From contig NZ_AP019007.1 in the NCBI RefSeq assembly GCF_009176645.1, positions 3,100,001-3,164,000 on the forward strand: a DNA stretch of 64,000 bases, given 5' to 3'. Shown here piece after piece: positions 46,508 through 58,488 of this stretch (positions are counted from its first letter, which is position 1; each line of letters opens with the position of its first letter). The DNA is from Enterobacter oligotrophicus. GTDB lineage: Bacteria > Pseudomonadota > Gammaproteobacteria > Enterobacterales > Enterobacteriaceae. The notes under the pieces are model-generated. The model was not told the origin of the DNA. It made no database searches and saw nothing but the letters and a program-made list of their open reading frames with translations. A program made the translations under genes and the position numbers.

Positions 46508-46523
46508 CATTAATATGTTAATG
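46508..46523. promoter_or_regulatory. Candidate HpaR operator in front of hpaG
   Basis: CATTAA-TATG-TTAATG is a palindrome 31 bases before the hpaG start. A shared half, GTTAATGAT, recurs at 46716-46724 next to hpaR. In E. coli W HpaR represses this divergent region; the exact match to its sites is not checked. Confidence 0.5.
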
Positions 46524-46738
46524 ATCTGGTTTTATGCTTTTGCTGTTCGTTTCGCAATCAGAAGTGAAAAATTTGTGATATGAATAACAATAAATTTACA
46601 TATAAACCATAAAGAATATATTTATCATATAGTTAATAAAATCAGGTTGTTTCTGTTAGACTTTTTGACGTAAAACAGGCTGTTTATAAAAACATCATTA
46701 TTGAATTGTTTACTTGTTAATGATTTTCGGAGGTGGCT

Positions 46739-47176
46739 ATGCATGATTCATTAACTATCGCGCTGTTGCAGGCGCGGGAAGCGGCGATGTCCTACTTCCG
46801 CCCGATTGTGAAGCGGCATAACCTGACCGAGCAGCAGTGGCGCATCGTGCGGGTGCTGGCCGAACATCCGTCGATGGATTTTCACGACCTGGCGTTTCGT
46901 ACCTGCATCTTGCGGCCGAGCCTGACGGGCATTCTCACGCGTATGGAGCGCGACGGCCTGGTGCTGCGCTTAAAGCCGGTGAATGACCAGCGCAAGCTGT
47001 ACGTGTCGCTGACCAAAGAGGGCAACGCGCTGTATGAGCACGCCCAGGCGCAGGTGGAAGAGGCGTACCAGCAGATTGAGGCGGAATACACGCCAGAGAA
47101 GATGAAACAGCTCACGGCTTTGCTGGAAGAGTTTATTGAACTGGGGAACCGGCATCTCGCCGAACGCAGTGAATAG
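46739..47176 (+). CDS. hpaR: HpaR, MarR-type repressor of the hpa meta operon
   Basis: A 145-residue winged-helix repressor from the ATG at 46739 (GGAGG upstream). It begins MHDSLTIALLQAREAAMSYFRP and contains ILRPSLTGILTRMERDGLVLR, with DQRKLYVSLT as the wing. It is divergent from hpaG and is relieved by homoprotocatechuate or 4-hydroxyphenylacetate in E. coli. Confidence 0.96.
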   Translation: MHDSLTIALLQAREAAMSYFRPIVKRHNLTEQQWRIVRVLAEHPSMDFHDLAFRTCILRPSLTGILTRMERDGLVLRLKPVNDQRKLYVSLTKEGNALYEHAQAQVEEAYQQIEAEYTPEKMKQLTALLEEFIELGNRHLAERSE

Positions 47177-47338
47177 TTGTCTTTTATTCTGCCCTCTTCT
47201 GATAAAGGAGAGGGAAGCATTGATAAAAGGTTTAGTTTTTATATTTTTATCACAATGAATAAGTCGTAGTGACAAAACTAATTCGCCTGTCTATAACTGA
47301 AAATGTACAGTTACTTATGTTATATTCAGGTGGTGAAT

Positions 47339-47500
47339 ATGTCGGTGCTGGCGGAGATTAAAAGTGATACGGAGGGTAATCCTCCCGTAGTGATATATCT
47401 TGCGCAAACCCCTTTTGGGGAACACGTTTATTATATTTCTGATGCGGATATTGATGCTGATGGGGCCCATGTTATAAATTTCACCCTGTATTCGCGGTAG
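47339..47500 (+). CDS. Small hypothetical protein upstream of a lipoprotein gene
   Basis: A 53-residue acidic soluble protein from the ATG at 47339 (AGGTGG upstream); ATG at 47303 has no ribosome site. No family is recognised. The DNA is AT-rich compared with hpaR and tsr on each side. It is 12 bases before the lipoprotein gene, so they may form one unit. Confidence 0.5.
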   Translation: MSVLAEIKSDTEGNPPVVIYLAQTPFGEHVYYISDADIDADGAHVINFTLYSR

Positions 47501-47512
47501 GGGTATCTCAGG

Positions 47513-48226
47513 ATGAAAAAGACAATAGCATCATTCTTTATCCTTTTTTTGACCGCATGTACAAGCCCTTTACCTGTCCCTGTTGTTGATTTGGATGATA
47601 ATTGTCGTGATAGTAGTAAGAAAATGTGTAAGTTTTCTGAATACTCCCTGAACAGTTTGAGTGATGTGAACGAAAGATTTGCATTTTACGCAACTCTATG
47701 GGAACGCGAAGCTGATAAAAAAAGAATGCAAGCCAGCGCTGCGGGAGAGGTCACCTTTATTGGCTTATTGACCAGTGCAATTGGACTTGCGACAAAATCT
47801 ACAGAAACGATTATAGTCGGAGGGAGTGCTGGCGCAGTTGGTACAATTTATAACAAACGATATGCATTAGATATTCAAAGCCATAACTATGATCTGGCTT
47901 CTCAAATTGCACAGTGTATGTTTATTGCGTCGAGCTCATACCTTAATATCGATGATAAAGCATTTAGACTATTAGCACTTGAATCACTTTTTGCGCTCAA
48001 AAGAAAATTACGTAATATACAAACCAATCTTGTACTGGCTACACCTGACTTTGCAGCACTACAAACTGCTATCAGTGGAGGGCGTGTTGTCATGAAAAAT
48101 GATGATGAACAAACCGCCGGGGTGAATTTTATGATTAACGGTCATAAAGCCTACGTTGCGGTGAGTACGTACTTTGAGGAATACAGCAAAAGAATGAAAT
48201 CGTGTGCCTCGCAGATTGGGGGTTAA
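47513..48226 (+). CDS. Predicted lipoprotein of unknown function
   Basis: A 237-residue protein with a signal peptide and lipobox FLTAC (Cys16). The mature part has paired cysteines (NCRD, MCKF), a Gly/Ala-rich hydrophobic stretch (about 82-115: GEVTFIGLLTSAIGLA, then VGGSAGAVGTI) that could insert in a membrane, and then a helical region. No family is recognised. It is AT-rich, and with the preceding small gene appears to be an insert between hpaR and tsr. Confidence 0.65.
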   Translation: MKKTIASFFILFLTACTSPLPVPVVDLDDNCRDSSKKMCKFSEYSLNSLSDVNERFAFYATLWEREADKKRMQASAAGEVTFIGLLTSAIGLATKSTETIIVGGSAGAVGTIYNKRYALDIQSHNYDLASQIAQCMFIASSSYLNIDDKAFRLLALESLFALKRKLRNIQTNLVLATPDFAALQTAISGGRVVMKNDDEQTAGVNFMINGHKAYVAVSTYFEEYSKRMKSCASQIGG

Positions 48227-48290
48227 TCGTTTCGTAACACCTCAACATGGTGTCCTGATGGAAATATCACTATTAATAGTACGTTTTTCG

Positions 48291-48317
48291 TAAAGTTTTC
48301 CTTTCCCAGGCCGAAAA
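48291..48317 (+). promoter_or_regulatory. Sigma-28 (FliA) promoter of tsr
   Basis: TAAAGTTT (48291-48298), 11 bases, GCCGAAAA (48310-48317) matches the FliA consensus TAAAGTTT-N11-GCCGATAA at 15 of 16 positions. Confidence 0.88.
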
Positions 48318-48348
48318 TCCTGTTATCTGTCTGATGGAAAGAGAAAAC

Positions 48349-50013
48349 ATGTTAAACCGTATCAAGATTGTCACCAGTTTATTGCTGGTCTTAGCTATTT
48401 TTGGCCTTTTACAACTCACTTCCGGTGGTCTTTTCTTCAATGCTCTCAAGCATGACAAAGAGAACTTCACCGTCCTGCAAACCATTCGTCAGCAACAATC
48501 CACCCTGAACGGTAGCTGGGTGGCGCTGCTGCAAACCCGTAATACCCTGAACCGCGCAGGCATCCGCTACATGATGGATCAGAACAATATCGGCAGCGGC
48601 GCGACCGTTTCTGATTTGATGCAGATTGCGTCTGCCTCTCTGAAACAGGCGGAAAAAAACTGGGCTGACTACGAGGCTCTGCCACGTGACCCGCGTCAGA
48701 GCGAGGCCGCCGCGATGGAGATCAAGCGTAACTACGATATCTATCACGGTGCGCTGGCTGAACTGATCCAGCTGTTGGGTGCAGGCAAAATTAACGACTT
48801 CTTCGACCAGCCGACCCAGAGCTACCAGGATGGCTTTGAGAAGCAGTACGTGAACTACCTGCAGCAGAACGACAAGCTGTACGAAACGGCGGTGAAAGAC
48901 AGCAATAGCTCCTACAGCCAGGCTATCTGGGTGCTGATTAGTGTGCTGGTGGCTGTACTGGTGGTGATCGTTGCCGTCTGGCTGGGCATTAAGCAGGCGC
49001 TGATTTCTCCGATGAACCGTCTGATCGACAGTATCCGCCATATCGCCAGCGGCGATCTGGTGAAGCGTATCGATGTGGAAGGCTCTAACGAAATGGGTAT
49101 GCTGGCCGACTCGCTGCGCCACATGCAGGGCGAGCTGGTGCGTACCGTTGGCGACGTGCGTAACGGTGCAAACGCTATCTACAGCGGTGCGAGCGAGATC
49201 TCAATGGGCAATAACGATCTCTCGTCACGTACTGAACAGCAGGCCGCTTCCCTGGAAGAGACCGCGGCCAGCATGGAACAACTGACTGCCACCGTGAAAC
49301 AGAACGCCGAGAACGCCCGTCAGGCGAGTAACCTGGCGCTGAGCGCATCTGAAACCGCGCAGAAAGGCGGTAAAGTGGTAGATAACGTGGTGCAAACCAT
49401 GCGTGATATCGCGGGCAGTTCCCAGAAAATCGCAGACATTATTAGCGTGATCGACGGCATTGCTTTCCAGACCAACATTCTTGCTCTTAACGCCGCGGTT
49501 GAAGCCGCTCGTGCAGGTGAGCAGGGACGTGGTTTTGCGGTGGTTGCCGGTGAGGTGCGTAACCTGGCGCAGCGTAGCGCTCAGGCGGCCCGTGAAATTA
49601 AGAGCCTGATTGAAGATTCTGTCGGGCGGGTTGAGCTTGGCTCTACGCTGGTTGAAAGCGCTGGTGAGACGATGGGCGAAATCGTTAATGCGGTTACCCG
49701 CGTGACCGACATCATGGGCGAAATTGCCTCTGCCTCTGACGAGCAGAGCCGCGGTATTGACCAGGTCGGCCTGGCGGTGGCTGAGATGGATCGCGTGACT
49801 CAGCAGAACGCCTCGCTGGTGGAAGAGTCTGCTGCTGCGGCGGCAGCGCTGGAAGAGCAGGCGAGCCGTCTGACGCAGGCGGTCGCGGTGTTCCGCATTC
49901 AACAGGAGCAGATGAAAGCGCGTGAGCTTGCCTCCGCGAAAACCGTTGCTGCTCCGGTAATGGCGCGTAAAACTGCGACGGCCGATGCGGGTGATAACTG
50001 GGAAACGTTCTAA
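48349..50013 (+). CDS. tsr: Tsr, serine chemoreceptor (methyl-accepting chemotaxis protein I)
   Basis: Inner-membrane chemoreceptor of 554 residues. Transmembrane helices lie at about 7-29 and 190-212. Serine-pocket residues Arg64, Asn68 and Arg69 are present in [16 protein letters not shown] domain (about 213-267) and the cytoplasmic signalling hairpin with [21 protein letters not shown] follow. The C-terminus NWETF recruits CheR and CheB. The upstream ATG at 48334 is not used in the family. It has a FliA promoter and a terminator at 50025. Confidence 0.97.
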   Translation: MLNRIKIVTSLLLVLAIFGLLQLTSGGLFFNALKHDKENFTVLQTIRQQQSTLNGSWVALLQTRNTLNRAGIRYMMDQNNIGSGATVSDLMQIASASLKQAEKNWADYEALPRDPRQSEAAAMEIKRNYDIYHGALAELIQLLGAGKINDFFDQPTQSYQDGFEKQYVNYLQQNDKLYETAVKDSNSSYSQAIWVLISVLVAVLVVIVAVWLGIKQALISPMNRLIDSIRHIASGDLVKRIDVEGSNEMGMLADSLRHMQGELVRTVGDVRNGANAIYSGASEISMGNNDLSSRTEQQAASLEETAASMEQLTATVKQNAENARQASNLALSASETAQKGGKVVDNVVQTMRDIAGSSQKIADIISVIDGIAFQTNILALNAAVEAARAGEQGRGFAVVAGEVRNLAQRSAQAAREIKSLIEDSVGRVELGSTLVESAGETMGEIVNAVTRVTDIMGEIASASDEQSRGIDQVGLAVAEMDRVTQQNASLVEESAAAAAALEEQASRLTQAVAVFRIQQEQMKARELASAKTVAAPVMARKTATADAGDNWETF

Positions 50014-50024
50014 CACCGTGCGTT

Positions 50025-50056
50025 GCGCCGGGTGACGGTTTTGCCTGACCCGGCGC
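50025..50056 (+). terminator. Terminator of tsr
   Basis: GCGCCGGGT and ACCCGGCGC with a 14-base loop, followed within seven bases by TTTTT. Confidence 0.75.
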
Positions 50057-50089
50057 GTGCAGTTTTTGTAGGCCCGGTAAGCGGCGATA

Positions 50090-50593
50090 TTACAGAGGCA
50101 GGCGCATGGCGCAGCGGGATTCATACGCTAAACCGTGCGCCGTTTCTTCCTCTCGTTTCTGGTGCAGTTCAGGCGTTAGCACCGCGATCATTTCAAACCC
50201 CAGCCGCGCATAAAAGGGCGCATTCCACGGCACGTCGCGAAATGTCGTCAACGTCAGCGAAGTTAGCCCCAACGTGCGGGCCGTGTCTGCGACACACGAG
50301 ATGAGCTGCCGGCCTGCGCCCTTTCCCTGCCAGTCCAGATGAACCGAGAGTTCCACAATAAACAGCGATGAGGGATGCACCTCTGCAAGAATAAAACCAA
50401 CCGGTTTTTCCTCCGCCAGTGCCAGCCAGCTCATTCCCTTTTCAGCGTAGCGCCGGTGTTCCCCGACGGAGATGACGGGGCTGTCAGCAAGCCACGCCAG
50501 GGCTGGCCATTCACTAAAGCGCTGACCAGCAGCGCGTTCAATGGCGGGCAGAGCGGCGATGTCTTTATCGGTTGTCAGACGAAAGTTCAGCAT
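50090..50593 (-). CDS. GNAT-family N-acetyltransferase
   Basis: A 167-residue acetyltransferase-fold protein. The acetyl-CoA motif A is VELSVHLDWQGKGAGRQLISCVADTA (about 80-105), and FYARLGFEMIAVL is motif B. The substrate is unknown. It starts 9 bases after the opgB stop and is probably its operon partner. E. coli has other genes (yjjLMN) at this place. Confidence 0.9.
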   Translation of the reverse strand: MLNFRLTTDKDIAALPAIERAAGQRFSEWPALAWLADSPVISVGEHRRYAEKGMSWLALAEEKPVGFILAEVHPSSLFIVELSVHLDWQGKGAGRQLISCVADTARTLGLTSLTLTTFRDVPWNAPFYARLGFEMIAVLTPELHQKREEETAHGLAYESRCAMRLPL

Positions 50594-50602
50594 AGCGAAC
50601 CG

Positions 50603-52900
50603 TTAGCCTGCGCGACTTACTATTTTGATTTCCACCATTCCGATGCCCAGCTTGCGCGGGGAGTGGCCGAGGATGTTGCCTTCATTCGTGGATTGCGGAT
50701 CGGGCGGCACAATCACCACGGTATTGCTGCGCGACGGGTTATCGAAATGCAGCGTGGTAGTGGTGATGTCGTTGCCGAGCGTCAGCATCTGTTCGGTATC
50801 GCCAACCCGTACCGGCACAGGGCGGTTAGCATTCGGGCCAAACGCTTTGGCGGTGATCACCAGATCGAATTTTTCCGGCAGCGGATGGGTGTATTCAATT
50901 TTCACCTCATCACCCAGTTGCGCGTTGGACCAGCGTCCCCAGGATTCAGGGCGGGAGATACCGCTGAACTGTTTAACCTCTTCCGGGGCTCCGGCTACGT
51001 TAAAGATAAAGCTGTCCGCCTTGTAACGAATGTCGTTGTCGACGATTTTCAGCATATCGACGTTACGCTGATAGCGCGCCGTATCGATAACCGTATCGTT
51101 AAACGCCGTTTTACCCTTCCAGTGTGGTTTATCAACGTGCTGAACAGTTTGCTGCCCGCCCAGTTGCCCCTGAGAGACACACCAGTCGGTAGAAAGCGAC
51201 AGCGGTTGAGACCAGAGCTGGCCCATTTTGTAGCAGCGGTCGATCCAGACGAAATTATCGCGTGGGGCGAAATCGGCCAGCTGGAATCGCAGCGGCGCGG
51301 AATATTCGCTTTCCGGCAGCGGTTCGACGCGGTTATCCGAAACGCGCAGCAGCAGCGGCAGGCGGAAATGACTGCCGGAGAAGGCAATCATATTTTTATC
51401 CTGGTCGATGGTGAATTCCTTCATCTCTTTCGGGAAGTTCCACAGGCGAATGATATCTGGCTTCCACGCGAGGATTTTCTCCTTCATGTTGAGGAAAACT
51501 TCCGACAGCGACTGCCCGGACAGCGTACTGCGGCCAAGTCCGATAAAGTTATCCCCGCCCAGAATATCCAGCACGGTTGCGCCGTTATCCATCGAATTGC
51601 GTTTTGTGGCAATCACTTCCTGCTGGGGCCGATCGCCGCGCAGCACGAAGAACAGGTTGCTGCGATCCTGTTTGTTCAGTTCATCCCACGCGGTATTTTT
51701 CATCGCCAGATGGTCAGACGAGACGACGATCACCGTGTTTTTAAAGTACGGCGAGGCTTTGATTTTCTCGATTAACGCGGCGATATGCTCCTGGCTGCAG
51801 GTGACAGCGCTGAAGGATTTGTTGTTTTTGCCATTAATATCATAGCTTTTGCGTTTACAGGTGCGTGACACAAAGCCATCAGGGTGGTGGGTGTCTACGG
51901 TCAGGGCAAAGAGGGAAAAACGCTTGCCGGAGCGGGACAGTTCTTCAAATTTTTTCCAGGTTTCATCAAGAACGGTATCGTCGTAGAAACCCCAGTCGTT
52001 GCGATAGGACGGGTCTGCCACCGTGGTTTTTAACTCTTCCGAGCCGTAAAGATGCTCAAAACCGTGCGATTTCAGGAACACGTCTTTCCCGGCGAAACGC
52101 AGGTTAGCGCCCTGCATAAAGTAGTTTTCGTAGCCGGAATTTTTCAGGATATCGCCAAGGCAGATATTCTGCGGGAAGAAGCTCGACATAGACGCCGATG
52201 CGTTGCCTTCAAACGGGGCGAACAGCGGGATACCGCACTGGGATGCAACCATCCCAGCGATGGTGTAATCGGTGCCGGGGAGTTGCATGGTGTGGCTGAA
52301 GTCGATGCCTTCGTTTTTTAACGCGCCAAGTTCCGGGGTCAGATTCGGGAAGGCATCGTTATCAAAATAGGTCCGTTCCAGGCTTTCGCCGTAGATGTAG
52401 ACCAGATTGAGCTTCGGGTTGTCGATCTTCTTCGAAGGCTCTTTATAGTACGCAACGAAATCCGGGTCGCCATCGCGCGACTGAGATTTCACCAGTTCGG
52501 TGATCTGGTGGAACGCCGGGCTGGCATCCACCGAGGCCAGCGCAAGGAAAAGCGCCAACAGACTGTAGCCCATATGGTGTGGATGGTGGCGGCGACGGCG
52601 CAGTATCCAGGCCAGTGCGCCAAAGATGGTCACCAGTGCAACGACCACACCCAAACCAGGAAGTATGTACTTACTAACTCCCGCGCCGGTCAGACTGTTG
52701 GTGAGGGTATAGAGTACGGCATCGTTAATACCGTCACCGGTAAAGTAATCGCTGGCGTATAAGGTAATGTTCAAAATAACAAAAATGCCGAGCACCGCCA
52801 GGGTAGCAATAAACCACCAGGTGTTACGGCCAGCTTTCCAGGCGTAGATGCCGACGGAAGCCAGAAAAAGGATAAGGGACATTAACTCTGACAACTGCAT
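50603..52900 (-). CDS. opgB: OpgB (MdoB), phosphoglycerol transferase I
   Basis: Transfers phosphoglycerol from phosphatidylglycerol to osmoregulated periplasmic glucans. 765 residues. Four hydrophobic helices (about 5-125) precede an alkaline-phosphatase-fold periplasmic domain, whose likely nucleophile Thr lies in [16 protein letters not shown]; metal-site regions include [13 protein letters not shown] and [10 protein letters not shown]. It matches E. coli MdoB almost throughout, with a six-residue longer N-terminus. Confidence 0.96.
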   Translation of the reverse strand: MQLSELMSLILFLASVGIYAWKAGRNTWWFIATLAVLGIFVILNITLYASDYFTGDGINDAVLYTLTNSLTGAGVSKYILPGLGVVVALVTIFGALAWILRRRRHHPHHMGYSLLALFLALASVDASPAFHQITELVKSQSRDGDPDFVAYYKEPSKKIDNPKLNLVYIYGESLERTYFDNDAFPNLTPELGALKNEGIDFSHTMQLPGTDYTIAGMVASQCGIPLFAPFEGNASASMSSFFPQNICLGDILKNSGYENYFMQGANLRFAGKDVFLKSHGFEHLYGSEELKTTVADPSYRNDWGFYDDTVLDETWKKFEELSRSGKRFSLFALTVDTHHPDGFVSRTCKRKSYDINGKNNKSFSAVTCSQEHIAALIEKIKASPYFKNTVIVVSSDHLAMKNTAWDELNKQDRSNLFFVLRGDRPQQEVIATKRNSMDNGATVLDILGGDNFIGLGRSTLSGQSLSEVFLNMKEKILAWKPDIIRLWNFPKEMKEFTIDQDKNMIAFSGSHFRLPLLLRVSDNRVEPLPESEYSAPLRFQLADFAPRDNFVWIDRCYKMGQLWSQPLSLSTDWCVSQGQLGGQQTVQHVDKPHWKGKTAFNDTVIDTARYQRNVDMLKIVDNDIRYKADSFIFNVAGAPEEVKQFSGISRPESWGRWSNAQLGDEVKIEYTHPLPEKFDLVITAKAFGPNANRPVPVRVGDTEQMLTLGNDITTTTLHFDNPSRSNTVVIVPPDPQSTNEGNILGHSPRKLGIGMVEIKIVSRAG

Positions 52901-53164
52901 ATCCTCATGATGCCAGTTACTTCGCTGGCTAAGTGATTATTTTTTGGGTAATACAATGTAATTGCGATGACGTTTAGCTGCAATTTTAGTGTCACGAAAA
53001 TGTGCTGTTGTTAGGATTTGGTTTATAAAAAAGTTTTTTTGACGCTGGTCGCATCCTGACATGCGGATGCTGAGACGGTGGCAGGGTGGGAAAAGGCTGC
53101 TTTCACGCCGCGTTGAAAGAGTAACGTAATAAACGCGGCGTGTTGTGGCAGAAAATGAGGTGGC
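52901..53164. other. Intergenic region between yjjA and opgB
   Basis: 264 bases that hold the opgB promoter. An 11-base stem CACGCCGCGTT/AACGCGGCGTG (53104-53142) lies past the yjjA stop, without a T-run on the yjjA side. Confidence 0.5.
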
Positions 53165-53650
53165 TCAGGAGAGGAAATTAACGCCTTGTTTCAGAACCAG
53201 ATCGCAGGCTTTGGTTTTCACCTGCTTCGCCAGGGAAGAGTTTCCGAGGGTGCTCAGGTTGAGCTGCTGGCCGTTTTGCGCGTTCAGTAAGCCCTGAATG
53301 CCGTCCATATAGTTGGTATCGGCTTTCTGCTCCTGCGTATCCAGACCGAGTTTGCCCAGTACCTGATTTTTGATGTTTTGGGTATCGGTGACGGAAGCCA
53401 GTTTCTGCTTCGCGCAATACTCCAGAATACCCGCCGCGTTGTTCATCGTACCTGCGCTCAGGCTTTGAGAGCTATTACCCAGCAGACTGGTGAGAGAAGA
53501 GGCTGACAGCCCGCCCTGAGAACTGCCGCTCTCTTTGGTTAGCTCGTTGGCCGCGCTGGACAGGGATTCCTGCCAGGACGCCGCCTGCACTGCGCCGGTC
53601 ACCAGCAGTGCGCCTAAAAACGTGCTGAGAAGAAACTGTTTTTTCATCAT
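53165..53650 (-). CDS. yjjA: YjjA, DUF2501 exported protein
   Basis: A 161-residue protein with a signal peptide cleaved near VQAA|SWQ and a Ser/Gln/Leu-rich mature part with two conserved Cys (EYCAKQK, TKACDLVLKQG). It belongs to DUF2501; function unknown. It follows dnaC on the minus strand, as in E. coli. Confidence 0.94.
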   Translation of the reverse strand: MMKKQFLLSTFLGALLVTGAVQAASWQESLSSAANELTKESGSSQGGLSASSLTSLLGNSSQSLSAGTMNNAAGILEYCAKQKLASVTDTQNIKNQVLGKLGLDTQEQKADTNYMDGIQGLLNAQNGQQLNLSTLGNSSLAKQVKTKACDLVLKQGVNFLS

Positions 53651-53730
53651 GGTTTACTCAAAAGGGTCCGTTTGGGTCGGAAGTGGCACCAGTATATACC
53701 GCCGGACCCTCTCCCTTTCCTGGAAATATC

Positions 53731-54468
53731 CTAATACTCTTTACCGGTGACGCGGCTGCGATAGCTTTCCCAGTCAAAGATGACGTACAGGCTGTTACCG
53801 AGCTTCATGCGGTCCATGACACGCTCACCCAGCAGGCGGGTCATCTCGTCGATGTTATGGTTCGTCAGCATGCCGGTCGGGCGTTTCGATGACGAGCGGC
53901 GGTCGACAATCTGATTGATGATCACTTTTTCATAGCGGGATTCGGTCTGGACGCCAATTTCGTCAATAACCAGCAGATCCACATTGCTCAGGTCGTTCAG
54001 GAGCTGCTCTTCGCTGGTTTCGCGGTTGCTGAAGGTGTCTTTCATGGCGGACATAATATCGGCCACGGTGATGATCAAGACGGATTTCCCGCGCAGCAGC
54101 AGTTCGTTGCAGATGGCTGCCGCGAGGTGGTTTTTCCCGGTGCCAGGTTTGCCGCTAAAGATAAAGCTGGCAATGTTGCCGTCAAACTCATCCACATACT
54201 GACGGGCCGCGGCAAGGGCGTTCATTTGTCCGGTGGTTTCAATTTTATAGTTATCGAAAGAGCAGTTCTGGTGCAGCGGGCGGATGCCTGAGCGGTTAAA
54301 GGTGCGCTGCATTTTCATCGCGCGGTTTTCGCGGGCGAGGGCCGCTGCGCGAATTTCTCCCTGCTCTTTTTGCCATGCCAGCAGCTCCTCACCCGTGGTG
54401 AAAGCGGGCTTCACGTTGGCAGGCATCATCTTTTGTAGACGTTTCATCAGGTCGCCGACGTTTTTCAT
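53731..54468 (-). CDS. dnaC: DnaC, replicative helicase loader
   Basis: AAA+ ATPase that loads DnaB at the origin and at restart forks. 245 residues, as in E. coli. Walker A is [10 protein letters not shown] and Walker B is DLLVIDEIG. The start overlaps the dnaT stop by 4 bases (ATGA). Confidence 0.97.
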   Translation of the reverse strand: MKNVGDLMKRLQKMMPANVKPAFTTGEELLAWQKEQGEIRAAALARENRAMKMQRTFNRSGIRPLHQNCSFDNYKIETTGQMNALAAARQYVDEFDGNIASFIFSGKPGTGKNHLAAAICNELLLRGKSVLIITVADIMSAMKDTFSNRETSEEQLLNDLSNVDLLVIDEIGVQTESRYEKVIINQIVDRRSSSKRPTGMLTNHNIDEMTRLLGERVMDRMKLGNSLYVIFDWESYRSRVTGKEY

Positions 54469-55010
54469 TTTGCACCTCGGAATCCATTTGGGATCTGTTT
54501 ATCCGGTTCTGAAAAAGCGTTGATATCGCGTTTTGGCTGGCCATTGTTGCTGGCCCGGTTGATTTGAATGCTGCGTGCGAGCTTTTGCTGCCACTGAACA
54601 TGGTGGAACACTTTTCCCTCCGCTTGCCAGTAAGCGACGAAAGCGGCCAGTTCTTCCGGTGTGACGGGCTGTGAGAGCGCGATGCCCCACAGCGCAGCCT
54701 GTCGCTGGAAATCCGCATCCGGTTGCCAGCCAGCGTACATAGGGAATTTCCCTATCGGCACCGCCACGGGGACGTTATCCGGTTCCTCAAAGAACTGGTT
54801 GTCCAGGGTGACATCGCTCGCCGGACGAGACAGTCGCGCTTCGATATCCAAAAGCTGCGCCAGACGTTCCGGCGTTATCGCATAAAACGCCGGGGCGTTG
54901 TCGGCAAATACCGCAAGCGTACCGCCGTCGGCGTGAGTTAACACACCGCGAGGGTCGCGCATAAAGGCATCAATGCCAGCAATGCTGGTGGTCAGGATTC
55001 TGGAGGACAT
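54465..55010 (-). CDS. dnaT: DnaT, primosomal protein
   Basis: Primosome component for PriA-dependent restart. 181 residues. The C-terminal ssDNA-binding part, [24 protein letters not shown], is conserved. It forms a coupled operon with dnaC. Confidence 0.97.
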   Translation of the reverse strand: MSSRILTTSIAGIDAFMRDPRGVLTHADGGTLAVFADNAPAFYAITPERLAQLLDIEARLSRPASDVTLDNQFFEEPDNVPVAVPIGKFPMYAGWQPDADFQRQAALWGIALSQPVTPEELAAFVAYWQAEGKVFHHVQWQQKLARSIQINRASNNGQPKRDINAFSEPDKQIPNGFRGAK

Positions 55011-55084
55011 AACACTTTCTCTGCTGATGACGACGGGCGTGATATGGGCTTATGGTAGCACAGAGAGAAAGAGGGAAGGAGGGG

Positions 55085-55114
55085 GCAACCCTCTCCCGGT
55101 CGGAAGAGGGTTGC
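55085..55114. terminator. Terminator-like hairpin between ohr and dnaT
   Basis: GCAACCCTCT and AGAGGGTTGC with a 10-base loop, eight bases past the ohr stop; poor T-run. Confidence 0.55.
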
Positions 55115-55122
55115 GGCCTGCA

Positions 55123-55551
55123 TTACGCGATGATATTCAGCGTCACATCAATGTTACCGCGAGTGGCATTGGAGTACGGGCAAACAATGTGTGCGGCATC
55201 CACCAGTTTTTTGGCTTCTGCTGCGTCCATACCTTCTACGTGGATGTTCAGTTTCGCCTCAATACCAAAGCCGGTTGGCAGTGGGCCGATACCCACTTCA
55301 CCTTCAATAAAGGCGTCTTTCGGCAGGGCGAATTTATCGCGTGCGGCAACGAACTTCATCGCGCCCAGGAAGCAGGCAGAATAACCAGCAGCGAACAGCT
55401 GTTCCGGGTTGGTGACGTCACCGCCCATGCCGCCCATCTCTTTTGGCACACCCAGTTTGACATCCAGGACGCCGTCGGAAGAGGTAGCGCGGCCATCGCG
55501 GCCTCCGGTGGCTTTGGCTTTGGCAGTGTAGACAACTTTTTCTAAAGACAT
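55123..55551 (-). CDS. ohr: Ohr, organic hydroperoxide reductase
   Basis: OsmC/Ohr-family peroxidase that reduces organic hydroperoxides with lipoyl-type thiols. 142 residues with both catalytic cysteines, Cys60 (GYSACF) and Cys124 (HIVCPYSNA). It is read in the same direction as and just after ohrR. Neither gene is at this place in E. coli. Confidence 0.96.
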   Translation of the reverse strand: MSLEKVVYTAKAKATGGRDGRATSSDGVLDVKLGVPKEMGGMGGDVTNPEQLFAAGYSACFLGAMKFVAARDKFALPKDAFIEGEVGIGPLPTGFGIEAKLNIHVEGMDAAEAKKLVDAAHIVCPYSNATRGNIDVTLNIIA

Positions 55552-55580
55552 GGCAGGTTCCTCATCTTACATTTATGTGT

Positions 55581-55593
55581 GCTATTAAATAGC
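55581..55593. promoter_or_regulatory. Candidate OhrR operator in the ohr promoter
   Basis: GCTATT-A-AATAGC is a perfect 13-base palindrome 30 bases before the ohr start. The adjoining GTGCGATATA (55594-55603 region) recurs as GTGCGCGATATA near 56105, before ohrR. Confidence 0.5.
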
Positions 55594-55635
55594 GTGCGAT
55601 ATATATGGTTAAATAAATACGCGTAAAGTATAGCC

Positions 55636-56088
55636 TTACGCGCGCTGGAGCTGTTGTCGTAAAAGTTCGAGCTGCTGCTTGAGCGCCAGCATCGTGTCAG
55701 TATCACACTGCGCCGCGCATCCTACGGCCTGCGGGATACCAGCGGCCTGCTGCTGCAGGCTGCGACCCGCATCACTCAGGGTGACAGCAACCTGACGCTC
55801 ATCCTGACGGGAGCGCTGGCGGAGAATCAACCCTGCGCTTTCCAGACGTTTCAGCAGTGGCGTCAGCGTGGCTGAATCAAGGAACAACCGTTCGCCAATG
55901 TCCGACACCGTTATGTCATCCTGTTCCCACAACACCAGCATCACAAGGTATTGCGGGTAAGTCAGGTTCAGCGGTGCCAGCAGTTGCCGGTACAGCTTGT
56001 TCAGCGCCAGGTTTGCCGAATAGAGAGCAAAGCAGAGCTGGTTATCCAGCAGCAGCGCGGCGGTGGTATCGTTCGTTTTTGCGTTCAT
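55636..56088 (-). CDS. ohrR: OhrR, MarR-type peroxide sensor
   Basis: A 150-residue repressor with the redox-sensing Cys19 in [22 protein letters not shown], the family position, plus late cysteines (GCAAQCD) for a two-Cys switch. The wHTH is [30 protein letters not shown]. It represses ohr and itself until oxidised by organic peroxides. Confidence 0.94.
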   Translation of the reverse strand: MNAKTNDTTAALLLDNQLCFALYSANLALNKLYRQLLAPLNLTYPQYLVMLVLWEQDDITVSDIGERLFLDSATLTPLLKRLESAGLILRQRSRQDERQVAVTLSDAGRSLQQQAAGIPQAVGCAAQCDTDTMLALKQQLELLRQQLQRA

Positions 56089-56129
56089 GAAGAAAATATA
56101 GATAGTGCGCGATATAATTGCAAGCGATT

Positions 56130-56771
56130 TTAAGGGCAGGTGTAACGAAGCGCCACCTGAACCGCCATTTTTCGGTAGTGTTGACGCTGGGCCTGCTCGT
56201 CTGCGCCATCTTCAAACAGCAGGGTAAAGGTGTAGCTGTTGGCGACGTAATGGAAGCTAAAGCTGCTGATAAGACGGTGAAGATCGCGCGCGTCTACCGT
56301 CTGGTTGAAGAGTTGCTTTTCCTTTCCGCGACGCAAAATTTCCTCCAGCAATTCCAGAGCGCTGCGGTTAACCTGGCGCAAATAGCTGGACTGCTGCATA
56401 AAGCGGCCGCGCTGCATGTTCTCCATGCAGATGATGCGGATGTAGTCCGGGTGGTCGGCGTGATAATCAAACGTGGCTTCAACCAGATGTACCAGCGCTT
56501 CGACCGGCGGCATCCCGGCAAGACTGAGCGCTTTCTCACTGGCGCGGATTTGGGTATAGACATACTCCAGCGCCAGAAGGTAAAGGTTTTCTTTGTTTTT
56601 GAAGTGATACACCACCATCCGTTTGGTGGTGCCTGCTTTCTCGGCGATTTGCTCCATGCGCGCACCGTTCAGCCCGTATTCAGCAAACAGCGCGATGGCG
56701 CTCTGAAAAATTTTGTCCTTCAGGCTGGATTCTTCATTATGGTCGACGCGTTCGCTGCCAGGGTTAGCCAC
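56130..56771 (-). CDS. TetR-family regulator
   Basis: A 213-residue regulator. The N-terminal HTH (about 20-60) is [36 protein letters not shown]; the C-terminal ligand domain is of the YfiR/AcrR-like type. Target is unknown; no obvious partner gene adjoins it. It sits between ohrR and yjjB in a block not found at this E. coli locus. Confidence 0.9.
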   Translation of the reverse strand: MANPGSERVDHNEESSLKDKIFQSAIALFAEYGLNGARMEQIAEKAGTTKRMVVYHFKNKENLYLLALEYVYTQIRASEKALSLAGMPPVEALVHLVEATFDYHADHPDYIRIICMENMQRGRFMQQSSYLRQVNRSALELLEEILRRGKEKQLFNQTVDARDLHRLISSFSFHYVANSYTFTLLFEDGADEQAQRQHYRKMAVQVALRYTCP

Positions 56772-56837
56772 TGCTTTTCCTTATCATCACCAGACGGAAT
56801 AAAGGATTATCACCATGGCAGCGTGAGAACACAAATG

Positions 56838-58078
<1,241 letters not shown>

Positions 58079-58150
58079 GTAATGCCCTGAAGAAAAGAGA
58101 GACTGCCTGCCCGTTGGCCCGTAATGCTTACTTTTAGCACAAAGTGCCAT

Positions 58151-58488
58151 GGCCTTTGCTCTGGTCAGATCAAGATTTGTGCAAACAGTTGCAGAGACTT
58201 ATGGCGCAAAGGGAGGCTTACTTTATTTATATTATGAATGGTTGCTGTGAATATATATAAAAGTCGTATTAAGTTTTTCTAATTTTATATTGTTATTATT
58301 TTCATGGTGTACCAATTAAAATTAATTGTTATTTGTGAGATATTAGTCCTGATTTGGGCGATTCTTAATTGACTAAGTATATCTCACATTATGCTTGTAT
58401 TAACCCGTTTTGCACTCAGGGATGGAAACAGGTTTAACCTTGAAGCGTTTGAACGTTATTCGGTAATTGAAAAGGACATGGAGGGTCT
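58151..58488. other. AT-rich region between yjjP and yjjQ
   Basis: 338 bases without a gene. In E. coli the yjjQ-bglJ promoter region is silenced by H-NS, and the AT content here fits that. The yjjP promoter also lies here. Confidence 0.5.
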
